Shown here in pieces: positions 1 through 6,182 of a DNA stretch of 12,723 nucleotides. Within the stretch, counting starts at the first letter, position 1, and the number at the start of each line of letters is the position of its first letter. The stretch is from positions 1 to 12,723 of the forward strand of contig CALHIO010000085.1 in NCBI GenBank assembly GCA_938030915.1, read 5' to 3'. The DNA comes from an uncultured Gemmatimonadota bacterium (GTDB lineage Bacteria > Gemmatimonadota > Gemmatimonadetes > Longimicrobiales > Gaopeijiaceae). The notes below the pieces were generated by a model. That model saw only the letters and a list, made by a program, of their open reading frames with translations. It was not told the DNA's origin and did not search any database. Position numbers and translations under genes: made by a program.

Positions 1-40
1 GGCCGCGGGCGGAACCGCCCAGTGGGTGGTGACCGGTCCG

Positions 41-57
41 AAAAACGGGCGGTCCCG
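41..57 (-). terminator. Weak terminator-like hairpin after the outer-membrane barrel gene
   Basis: Read on the minus strand, a 4-bp stem (CGGG/CCCG, loop ACCG) is followed at once by five T residues, 19 bases past the stop codon of the barrel gene. The T run and its position suit an intrinsic terminator, but the stem is short. A second GC hairpin (GGGCGG AA CCGCCC, positions 7-20) lies further downstream without a T run. Either could be chance in DNA this GC-rich. Confidence 0.25.
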
Positions 58-75
58 CACCGCGAGCCGAAGTCT

Positions 76-777
76 TTACCGGAGGGCGAAGCTCACGCCG
101 ACCCGGAAGCTCATCAGATCTGCATCCGACCGATTGGGGTAGAGCAACACCGAGCCGTCGGGCTGGTCGACCACGTCCCCCTTGGTCAGGTAGTTCGCGA
201 CCTGGTTGTCGACCTTGGAGACGCCCACGTCGACAAAGGTCCGACTGCCGGCACGGAAACGCACACCACCACCGTACAGCCATCTGAAGACGGTGTCGGA
301 GTAGTTCGTGGTCTCGAGGTATGGATCGTGTCCGTACCCGTATCCGAAGTCATCATCCATGTGCGACGAGGTAGCAAAGATCGAGAGCCCGGCGCCCGCG
401 TGCACGTATGGCTCGATGTCACCGCGGACGAGCACGATCTCTGGTCCCACGGAACCATGCAGGATCGAGTTCGTCGTTGTGACGTCTGATCCCACCCGGT
501 ACATGACGTCGTAGAGGAAGACCTCTTCCCATCCGTAGATGACGGCACCCAGGTCGACCCGCATGCGCAGATGTCCACCCGCCGCCATCGGGGCTCCGGC
601 CGAGATCTCGAGTCCGAATCCATTGTCGACCAGCGTACCCATCTCACCGATCGGATTGGCCGCGACGAAGCTCAGCCCCACAAATCCACCGGGCCCACGG
701 TGCTGGGCCTCCAGCCCGGCCGCCGAAGCCATCAGCCCCGCGACCACCACGACCATTTCGCGTTTCGCGCGCGTCAT
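76..777 (-). CDS. Small outer-membrane beta-barrel protein, function unknown
   Basis: The product is 233 residues. A Sec signal peptide is visible: basic N-region (R3, K5, R6), hydrophobic core about residues 8-22, and a likely cut after LEA (residue 24). The mature part alternates hydrophobic and polar residues in short strands separated by Gly/Asp-rich turns and ends in a strand (SFRVGVSFALR), as in small 8-10-strand outer-membrane barrels. The last residue is Arg rather than the usual Phe. One loop (about 139-153, HMDDDFGYGYGHDPY) is rich in Asp, His and Gly and may face outward; metal binding there is only a guess. I chose the ATG at 777 because GGAGG (plus-strand CCTCC at 783-787) lies 5 bases upstream; an ATG at 780 and a GTG at 795 are alternatives. 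The gene is divergent from the symporter operon. Role unknown; confidence is good for the fold class, low for function. Confidence 0.75.
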   Translation of the reverse strand: MTRAKREMVVVVAGLMASAAGLEAQHRGPGGFVGLSFVAANPIGEMGTLVDNGFGLEISAGAPMAAGGHLRMRVDLGAVIYGWEEVFLYDVMYRVGSDVTTTNSILHGSVGPEIVLVRGDIEPYVHAGAGLSIFATSSHMDDDFGYGYGHDPYLETTNYSDTVFRWLYGGGVRFRAGSRTFVDVGVSKVDNQVANYLTKGDVVDQPDGSVLLYPNRSDADLMSFRVGVSFALR

Positions 778-803
778 CATGTCCTCCGTGCCCACGCCTC
801 GAA

Positions 804-835
804 TGGCACGTGTCTCTGTTGCAGAGGCTGTGCCA
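804..835. promoter_or_regulatory. Interrupted inverted repeat in the divergent intergenic region
   Basis: TGGCAC (804-809) pairs with GTGCCA (830-835), and inside it CTCTG (814-818) pairs with CAGAG (822-826) around a TTG loop. The two stems give 11 pairs with a small internal loop. It lies 27 bases upstream of the barrel start on one side and well upstream of the operon on the other, so it could be an operator for a dimeric regulator or a 5' leader hairpin of the barrel mRNA. No recognised operator consensus. Confidence 0.35.
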
Positions 836-840
836 CTCTT

Positions 841-877
841 CCGTTCTGCGCTAACGGCATGCGATCCAGAGCGTTAG
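841..877 (+). other. Two mutually exclusive hairpins upstream of the symporter operon
   Basis: CCGTT (841-845) can pair with AACGG (853-857), while CTAACG (851-856) can instead pair with CGTTAG (872-877). The two pairings share bases 853-856, so only one can form. With the possible leader peptide just downstream, the arrangement recalls a switching leader, but there is no T run or clear terminator, and stems of 5-6 bp are expected by chance in GC-rich DNA. Confidence 0.22.
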
Positions 878-934
878 GTCATATCGTGGGTGACCGCTTC
901 CCCGCTCTTAGTGTCCCATCGGGAGGACACGCCA

Positions 935-988
935 ATGGCCGGAGCGCTGGCGCACCCTCGAAGCGGAGGTCATCTTCGCCGCCCATGA
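935..988 (+). CDS. Possible 17-residue leader peptide coupled to the operon's first gene
   Basis: The reading frame encodes MAGALAHPRSGGHLRRP. It has a better ribosome binding site (GGGAGG at 921-926, 8 bases before the ATG) than the gene that follows, and its TGA overlaps the ATG of the DUF3311 gene (ATGA at 985-988), the same junction type used three more times in this operon. The peptide contains three Arg and two His. It may promote translation of the next gene, whose own GGAGG (965-969) is 15 bases from its ATG, further than usual. No homology is recognised. It could be chance, since any 50-base stretch may hold such a frame. Confidence 0.3.
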   Translation: MAGALAHPRSGGHLRRP

Positions 989-1212
989 GTCAGGAACGCA
1001 AATCCCATTTCGTGCCGAGAACGCCCGAAGGCCGTGCCGCCATCGTCGCGTTCGTTCTCCTTTTCCTCCTCGCGATGCCGCCGGTGACGCACCGAGTGCT
1101 CGACCGGCCCGATACATGGGTCGGGGGCGTTCCGTTCTTCTTCGCGGCGTTGTTCATCGTCTATTCGGCCCTCATCGGCGTCCTGGTCTGGGCGTGGTGG
1201 AAGAGGATCTGA
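985..1212 (+). CDS. DUF3311-type small membrane protein, symporter partner
   Basis: The 75-residue product has two membrane segments, about residues 17-34 (after a basic/polar N-terminus) and 48-71, joined by a short loop containing RPDTW. The second helix begins with a GVPFFF motif, and the chain ends in a basic tail (WWKRI). Size, two-helix plan and position one base before an SSS symporter gene match DUF3311 proteins, which commonly sit next to sodium:solute symporters of the monocarboxylate/pantothenate type; their exact role is not established, though an accessory-subunit role is usually assumed. The ATG at 985 was chosen because the frame further upstream has no membrane-protein character and GGAGG lies at 965-969. 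It is the first main gene of the five-gene operon. Confidence 0.75.
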   Translation: MSQERKSHFVPRTPEGRAAIVAFVLLFLLAMPPVTHRVLDRPDTWVGGVPFFFAALFIVYSALIGVLVWAWWKRI

Positions 1213-1213
1213 C

Positions 1214-2707
1214 ATGGAGCCGTGGGTCGTCGCCACAAGCCTGATCTTCCTCTACCTGCTCGCGACGATCGTTCTCGGCGTTATCGCGAACCAGCGGATG
1301 ACGGTCGATATGGAGGATTTCCTCCTCTATGGCCGGAGGGCAGGCTTCGTCGTCCTGTACCTGACGGTCGTGGCCACCTTCCACTCCGCCTTCGCATTTC
1401 TGGGATCCGGCGGATTCTTTTACACGCACGGGATCGGGTTCTGGGCCGCCGGAACGTGGACCCTCCTCGTCGGCGCGATCACCTACGTCCTGGGTCCAAG
1501 GATCTGGGCGCTCGGAAAGGCGAACGGATACATCACGCCCGCGGACATGCTCGCCGACTTCTACGAGTCCGAGGCGGTCCGGGTTGCCGTTGCGATCGTT
1601 TCCGTCGTCTTCACGATCCTGTATATCCAGGTTCAGGCGCAGGGCCTCGGGTACATCATCAATGTCGCGTCAGGCGACCGGATATCGTTCGAACTCGGTA
1701 CGCTGATCCTGCTGGTGGTCGCGGCGGCGTATCTCATGGCCGGCGGGCTTCGCGCGGTCTACTGGACCGACGTGATTCAGGGCATCTGGATGTACGTCGC
1801 GGTTTGGATCGGTGCGATGTACCTGGCCTACGAACTCTTCGGTGGACCGCTGCAGCTGTGGGCCGAGGTCCGGGCGCAGCGACCCGACCTTCTGAGTCTG
1901 CCGGGCCCGGAGGGTTTCTTCACGCCGGGGATGTGGATCGGCATGACGATCACCCTGTCGTTCGGGATCATCTTCCAGCCGCACATGATGATTCGGTACT
2001 ACACGGCCGTGGACGCGAAGACGCTCAAGCTGCTCGGCGCGACGACGCCGATCTACCTCATGACGCTCTACGTGCCTGCCGCGCTCGTCGGTCTTGGAGG
2101 GGCGGTCGCGATGCCCGGTCTCGACGTTCCGGACCGGATCTTTCCCGAGCTCCTCTTCGCACACGCCCCGCCGATCCTGACCGGGGTCATTCTGGCCGGG
2201 GCCACGGCTGCTGCCATGTCGACGCTCGACTCGATTCTGCACGCGAACATGAGCGTACTCACCCGCGACGTGTATCAGCGCTACCTGGCCCCCGATCGGG
2301 AACAGAGCCACTACGTCTGGGTCGGTCGTGGCATCGTCGCCGCGCTGCTGGTGGTCGGCTACTTCCTCTCGGTCCGCACCTTCGACTTTCTCGTCGTCCT
2401 GGTGACGCTGAGCGGGTCGGGTGCGCTGCAGCTCATGCCCGCTATCCTCGGGGTATGCTTCCCGACGCAGCGGACGCTGACCCGGACCGGGGTCCTGGCC
2501 GGACTCGTGGTCGGGCTCGGGGTACTCTATGTCACCCTCGTCGTCATCCCGCATCCGCTCGGACTGCATGGCGGGGTCTGGGCGCTGCTCTTCAACGTAG
2601 TCGTCGCGGTCGGCGTGTCCGCCGTGACGGATCCTCCCACCCAGGCCACGCGCGATCGCATCCACGGAGAAGTGGAGCGTCAGATCTATCCGGAGACCTT
2701 GTCATGA
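1214..2707 (+). CDS. Sodium:solute symporter (SSS family), PanF/MctP-like branch
   Basis: The 497-residue polytopic membrane protein has about 13 hydrophobic helices, the normal size for SSS carriers, which import a solute with Na+ across the inner membrane. Family signatures are visible: an N-terminal FLLYGRRAG motif after helix 1, GGLRAVYWTDVIQG at about 176-190, a conserved FQPHMMIRYYTA stretch, and AAAMSTLDSILHANMS around M335-S336-T337, the region that supplies Na2-site Ser/Thr ligands in SSS carriers. AGAGG-type ribosome binding sequence (1203-1206) lies 7 bases before the ATG, and only one base separates the gene from the DUF3311 gene. The last codons overlap the peptidase gene (ATGA at 2704). 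Pairing with DUF3311 resembles monocarboxylate symporters, but the substrate cannot be assigned from sequence. Confidence 0.93.
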   Translation: MEPWVVATSLIFLYLLATIVLGVIANQRMTVDMEDFLLYGRRAGFVVLYLTVVATFHSAFAFLGSGGFFYTHGIGFWAAGTWTLLVGAITYVLGPRIWALGKANGYITPADMLADFYESEAVRVAVAIVSVVFTILYIQVQAQGLGYIINVASGDRISFELGTLILLVVAAAYLMAGGLRAVYWTDVIQGIWMYVAVWIGAMYLAYELFGGPLQLWAEVRAQRPDLLSLPGPEGFFTPGMWIGMTITLSFGIIFQPHMMIRYYTAVDAKTLKLLGATTPIYLMTLYVPAALVGLGGAVAMPGLDVPDRIFPELLFAHAPPILTGVILAGATAAAMSTLDSILHANMSVLTRDVYQRYLAPDREQSHYVWVGRGIVAALLVVGYFLSVRTFDFLVVLVTLSGSGALQLMPAILGVCFPTQRTLTRTGVLAGLVVGLGVLYVTLVVIPHPLGLHGGVWALLFNVVVAVGVSAVTDPPTQATRDRIHGEVERQIYPETLS

Positions 2708-3645
2708 CCCTCAGTCACACGGCCACCGCAGGGTGCGTCCGTCCGCCTCGAATCGTGGCGGCCCTCTCTTTTGCGCTGGCGATCACGTTGTGGCCAGCCC
2801 CGGCGGTCACGCAGATCCAACAGGGTCCGCCGCCCCCCGAAGTCGGGCCGGAGCGTGGCTCGCTGGTGATCGTGGGCGGCGCAATGCGGTCGGCGGAGAT
2901 CTACGAGCGATTCATCGACCTCGCGGGTGGCCCCGACGCGCATATCGTGCTCGTTCCGACGGCGGGCGGCGCGGCCGAGTACGACGAGTTCTATCAGGGC
3001 ATGAACGCGTGGCGTGACCACGGCGCGCGTAATCTGACGCTCCTGCACACGATCGATCCGGCGGAAGCCGATTCCGACGAATTCATCGAGCCGCTCAAGA
3101 CGGCGGCCGGCGTCTTCTTCTTCGGAGGCCGTCAGTGGCGGCTGGTCGACGCGTACGGCGGGACGAAGGCGGAAGAGGCGTTCCAGGAGGTTCTCGATCG
3201 GGGTGGCGTCATCGGTGGATCCTCTGCGGGGGCCTCGATTCAGGGCTCCTTCCTCGTGCGGGGGGACACGCGGACGAACACCATCATGATGGGCGACCAC
3301 CAGCGAGGCTTCGGCTACCTCCGCAACGTCGGCATCGACCAGCACGTCCTCATGCGCAACCGCCAGTTCGACATGATCGAGGTCATCGAGGCCCACCCCG
3401 AGCTCCTCGGAATCGGCATCGACGAGGACACCGCGCTGGTCGTCCAGGGTGATCGCGGACAGGTGATCGGCGAATCGTTCGTGCTCGTGTACGACAACCA
3501 GAGCACGACGGGTGGCGACGGGGAGTTCTACTTCCTCGCCCCCGGAGATCGCATCGACCTCGCGACTCGGGAGAGCACGAGGCCCTCGATGACACAGAGC
3601 CCGATTCAGGGTGTCGAGAAGAAGCCGTGGGGTAGCGGATCATGA
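2704..3645 (+). CDS. Exported cyanophycinase-like serine peptidase (family S51)
   Basis: The product is 313 residues. Residues 1-36 form a signal peptide (basic N-region to R16, hydrophobic core 17-30, then a Pro/Ala-rich exit), leaving about 277 residues, the size of cyanophycinase. S51 features in order: strand SLVIVGGA (53-60); FFFGGRQWRL with Q144 at the conserved Gln position; the nucleophile elbow GGSSAGAS with S174 as predicted catalytic serine; DQH (212-214); and GIGIDEDTA (236-244). S51 enzymes include cyanophycinase, which cuts multi-Arg-poly-Asp to beta-Asp-Arg, and aspartyl dipeptidase. In classical cyanophycinases the segment after DQH continues RxRxxRL; here it is RNRQFDM, so the last Arg is D223, and the specificity may differ. 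The gene is ATGA-coupled to both neighbours, each leading to symporter functions, suggesting extracytoplasmic hydrolysis linked to uptake (inference). Family certain; substrate uncertain. Confidence 0.92.
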   Translation: MTLSHTATAGCVRPPRIVAALSFALAITLWPAPAVTQIQQGPPPPEVGPERGSLVIVGGAMRSAEIYERFIDLAGGPDAHIVLVPTAGGAAEYDEFYQGMNAWRDHGARNLTLLHTIDPAEADSDEFIEPLKTAAGVFFFGGRQWRLVDAYGGTKAEEAFQEVLDRGGVIGGSSAGASIQGSFLVRGDTRTNTIMMGDHQRGFGYLRNVGIDQHVLMRNRQFDMIEVIEAHPELLGIGIDEDTALVVQGDRGQVIGESFVLVYDNQSTTGGDGEFYFLAPGDRIDLATRESTRPSMTQSPIQGVEKKPWGSGS

Positions 3646-3971
3646 CCGATTCATCGGAACACAGTCACGCGGATGAACGCCCGTCCGTCACCGACCCCGA
3701 GACCGTTGCGCGGCACGCCGAGTACTGGCGTCGAAATATCCGACTCCTGGGCATGCTTCTCGTGGTGTGGTTCGTCGTGTCCTACCTGTGCGGGATCATC
3801 TTCGCGGAAGCGCTGAACGCCTTCACCCTTCCGTTCACGAACTTCCCACTCGGCTTCTGGTTCGCTCAGCAGGGTGCGATCTATGCCTTCGTGATCCTGA
3901 TCTTCGTCTACGTGAAGCTGATGAACGATCTCGATCGCGAATTCGACGTGGATGAAGGGGCGAGCTCATGA
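3642..3971 (+). CDS. DUF4212 sodium/substrate symporter small subunit
   Basis: The 109-residue product has a polar N-terminus, a YWRRNIRL motif (about 27-34), two membrane helices (about 36-54 and 68-91) and an acidic C-terminus. The connecting segment FAEALNAFTLPFTNFPLGFWFAQQ is typical of the DUF4212 family: small subunits encoded directly before SSS carriers of the VC_2705 type. That pairing is present here, with an ATGA overlap at 3968. It also overlaps the peptidase gene upstream (ATGA at 3642). It is assumed to form or stabilise a two-component symporter with the next protein. It is a different family from the DUF3311 partner that opens the operon. Confidence 0.9.
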   Translation: MTDSSEHSHADERPSVTDPETVARHAEYWRRNIRLLGMLLVVWFVVSYLCGIIFAEALNAFTLPFTNFPLGFWFAQQGAIYAFVILIFVYVKLMNDLDREFDVDEGASS

Positions 3972-5671
3972 ACGTCCAGACCTGGACCTTCCTGCTCGTC
4001 GCAGCGTCCTTCGCGCTCTACATCGGGATCGCGGTCTGGTCGCGCGCATCGTCGACGAAGGAGTTCTACGTCGCGGGCGGCGGGGTGTCGCCGCTCGCCA
4101 ACGGGATGGCGACCGCGGCGGACTGGATGAGCGCCGCGTCGTTCATCTCGATGGCCGGGCTCATCTCCTTCATGGGGTACGACGGCTCGGTCTATCTGAT
4201 GGGCTGGACCGGCGGGTACGTGCTCCTCGCGCTTCTGCTCGCGCCGTATCTGCGTAAGTACGGAGCGTTCACCGTGCCCGACTTCGTGGGCGATCGGTAC
4301 TACTCCCAGCTCGCCCGGATCGTGGCGGTGGTGTGCGCCATCTTCGTGTCGTTCACGTATGTCGCCGGTCAGATGCGCGGGGTCGGGATCGTCTTCGGTC
4401 GATTCCTCGAGGTCGACGTCAATGTCGGCGTCGGGATCGGCATGGCGATCGTCTTCTTCTACGCCGTGCTCGGCGGCATGAAGGGGATCACGTACACGCA
4501 GGTGGCGCAGTATTGCGTGCTGATCTTCGCCTTCCTCGTTCCGGCGATCTTCCTCTCGCTCATGATCACCGGTACGCCGATTCCCCAGTTTGGCCTCGGA
4601 GGCGTCGAGCAGGCATCCGGGATGCCGCTGCTGGAGCGACTCAACGGGCTTCATCGAGAATTGGGATTCGGACCGTACACGAGCGGGACGAAATCGACGC
4701 TGGACGTCTTCTTCATCACGGCGGCGCTGATGGTCGGGACCGCTGGCCTGCCCCACGTGATCATCCGCTTCTACACGGTGCCGCGCGTTCGGGATGCACG
4801 GATCTCCGTGGGCTGGGCGCTCCTCTTCATATCGCTGCTGTACACGACGGCGCCGGCGGTCGCGGTGTTCGCCCGGACCAACCTCATCAACTCGGTCCAG
4901 GATGTACCGTATTCGGAGGTGCCCGAGTGGTTCACCAAGTGGGAGGACACGGGGCTGCTCGCCTTCAACGACGCGAATGGTGACGGGCGTATTCAGTACG
5001 TCGGGCCGGAGTCGTCGATGACGAATGAACTGACCGTCGATCGCGACATCATGGTGCTCGCCAACCCCGAGATCGCGAATCTCCCGGCGTGGGTGATCGG
5101 CCTGGTCGCGGCGGGTGGCCTCGCGGCCGCGCTCTCGACGGCTGCGGGGTTACTGCTCGTCATCTCGTCGGCGGTGAGTCACGACCTGCTCAAGCGAAGT
5201 TTCATGCCGGAGATCAATGAGAAGCAGGAACTCTTGGCCGCACGCGCTGCAGCCGGCGTCGCGGTGATCGTTGCCGGCTACTTCGGCATGAATCCACCCG
5301 GCTTCGTCGCGCAGGTCGTCGCGTTCGCCTTCGGGCTGGCGGCGTCATCGTTCTTCCCGGCGATCATCCTCGGGATCTTCTCGAAGCGCACCACGAGGGA
5401 GGGGGCGATCCTCGGCATGGTGAGCGGGATCACCTTCACCGCCGCGTACATCGTCTACTTCAACTTCGTGAACCCGGAAGCCAACAATGCGGCGAACTGG
5501 TGGTTCGGGATCAGCCCCGAAGGCATCGGCACGGTCGGCATGCTGCTGAACTTCGCGGTGACCATCGTGGTGTCGCGGATGACGCCCGAGCCGCCGGCTC
5601 AGGTTCAGGTGCTGGTCGATCTGATCCGGGTGCCGCGTGGGGCGGGAGAGGCGCACGAGCTCAGCATCTAG
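3968..5671 (+). CDS. Sodium:solute symporter (SSS family), VC_2705/ActP-like large subunit
   Basis: The 567-residue protein has about 13 membrane helices and belongs to the branch that works with DUF4212 small subunits and is related to acetate/pyruvate-type symporters. Visible signatures: EFYVAGGGVSPLANGMATAADWMSAASF near the N-terminus, YGAFTVPDFVGDRYYS, GGMKGITYTQVAQY, GTAGLPHVIIRFYTVP, and AAALSTAAGLLLVISSAVSHDLLKR, which holds the Na2-site Ser/Thr region. Between helices, about residues 305-375, lies a long hydrophilic loop containing D335-A-N-G-D-G-R-I342, the form of a Ca2+-binding DxNxDGxI loop. It is translationally coupled to DUF4212 by ATGA. It is the last gene of the operon; a hairpin follows 39 bases after its stop. 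Substrate unknown, a small carboxylate being the default expectation from relatives. Confidence 0.93.
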   Translation: MNVQTWTFLLVAASFALYIGIAVWSRASSTKEFYVAGGGVSPLANGMATAADWMSAASFISMAGLISFMGYDGSVYLMGWTGGYVLLALLLAPYLRKYGAFTVPDFVGDRYYSQLARIVAVVCAIFVSFTYVAGQMRGVGIVFGRFLEVDVNVGVGIGMAIVFFYAVLGGMKGITYTQVAQYCVLIFAFLVPAIFLSLMITGTPIPQFGLGGVEQASGMPLLERLNGLHRELGFGPYTSGTKSTLDVFFITAALMVGTAGLPHVIIRFYTVPRVRDARISVGWALLFISLLYTTAPAVAVFARTNLINSVQDVPYSEVPEWFTKWEDTGLLAFNDANGDGRIQYVGPESSMTNELTVDRDIMVLANPEIANLPAWVIGLVAAGGLAAALSTAAGLLLVISSAVSHDLLKRSFMPEINEKQELLAARAAAGVAVIVAGYFGMNPPGFVAQVVAFAFGLAASSFFPAIILGIFSKRTTREGAILGMVSGITFTAAYIVYFNFVNPEANNAANWWFGISPEGIGTVGMLLNFAVTIVVSRMTPEPPAQVQVLVDLIRVPRGAGEAHELSI

Positions 5672-5709
5672 AGGCACGAATCCTTGGAACTCCTCGCCCA
5701 ATTCGCCGT

Positions 5710-5729
5710 CGAGACGATCGCGGGTCTCG
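5710..5729 (+). terminator. Hairpin after the symporter-peptidase operon
   Basis: CGAGAC (5710-5715) and GTCTCG (5724-5729) form a perfect 6-bp stem with an 8-base loop, 39 bases after the last stop codon of the operon. No T run follows, so intrinsic termination would be weak. It sits directly before the DUF4242-like coding region, and may instead be chance. Confidence 0.28.
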
Positions 5730-5765
5730 TAGGCGTCGTATCTCATTCGGCGTGACATCCCCGGG

Positions 5766-6182
5766 ATGGATCAGATGGGGCCCGGTGAACTCAGGGCGGC
5801 TGCACGCAAATCCAACCGGGTCCTCGCCGATCTGGGCTCAGAGATCCAGTGGATCCACAGCTACGTCGTCGCGGACTGTCTGTATTGCCTACGCGTCTCT
5901 CCAGACGAGGAAGTGATCCGGGAGCGCTCTCGATTGACCGGATTTCCGTCGAATGACGTCTTCGAGTTCGCGCAGCTGATCGACCCCGACACGGGACTCT
6001 GCGACCCGCCGGAGTCGCTTACTCGCTCGCTGGTTCGCCAGCGGCCTCCTGCAGCCGAAACACTGGTACTGCCGCTGCTGCCCCGGCGAGTGGGCCCACG
6101 ACGTAGATCCAGGCGTTGGAGAGGGAGCCGTCTCCCATCATGGTGTCGACCATCATCGGGCCGAGCCCAACGGCGGGGTTGA
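5766..6182 (+). CDS. DUF4242 (SCO4226-like) protein with damaged start and read-through tail; possible pseudogene
   Basis: From the ATG at 5766 the frame gives 138 residues, but only about 1-77 look like a protein domain: ELRAAARKSNRVLADLG, IQWIHSYV, DCLYC, SPDEEVIRERS, GFPSNDV and IDPDTG follow the order of DUF4242, a small ferredoxin-like family that includes the nickel-binding SCO4226 of Streptomyces. The family's first strand is present upstream in the same frame (YLIRRDIPG, 5739-5765), but a TAG at 5730-5732 precedes it and no ATG, GTG or TTG lies between. The family normally ends near IDPTT; here the frame continues for about 60 Arg-rich residues, 54 of them antisense to the aquaporin gene, with no domain character. 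It is either a decaying gene, a gene with a non-standard start, or the site of a sequencing error. The homology is confident; integrity is not. Confidence 0.6.
   Translation: MDQMGPGELRAAARKSNRVLADLGSEIQWIHSYVVADCLYCLRVSPDEEVIRERSRLTGFPSNDVFEFAQLIDPDTGLCDPPESLTRSLVRQRPPAAETLVLPLLPRRVGPRRRSRRWRGSRLPSWCRPSSGRAQRRG

Noticed and set aside
22..489. A 155-codon plus-strand frame opposite the barrel gene
   Set aside because: It is antisense to a gene with a signal peptide, ribosome binding site and barrel pattern; its translation has no domain character.
1670..2665. 331-codon minus-strand frame inside the first symporter gene
   Set aside because: Highly charged antisense translation (Arg/Asp/Glu/His rich), typical of GC-rich shadow frames; the plus strand has clear SSS motifs.
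1222..2703. Long plus-strand frame leading into the peptidase frame, which would make an 807-residue fusion
   Set aside because: The upstream part is the out-of-frame shadow of the first symporter, very rich in Arg and Gly. The peptidase has its own signal peptide and ATGA start at 2704.
3908..4756. 282-codon minus-strand frame inside the second symporter gene
   Set aside because: Same kind of charged antisense shadow; no recognisable domain.
5684..5755. TTG-started 23-residue frame (hydrophobic, LELLAQFAVETIAGLVGVV core) between the operon and the DUF4242 region
   Set aside because: GAGG at 5671 is at a usable distance and the peptide could be a membrane helix, but the frame is very short, starts with TTG and has no family match.
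5345..5758. 137-codon minus-strand frame across the end of the operon
   Set aside because: Mostly antisense to the second symporter. Its first 29 residues are hydrophilic and lie in the gap, but show no recognised family and no good ribosome binding site.
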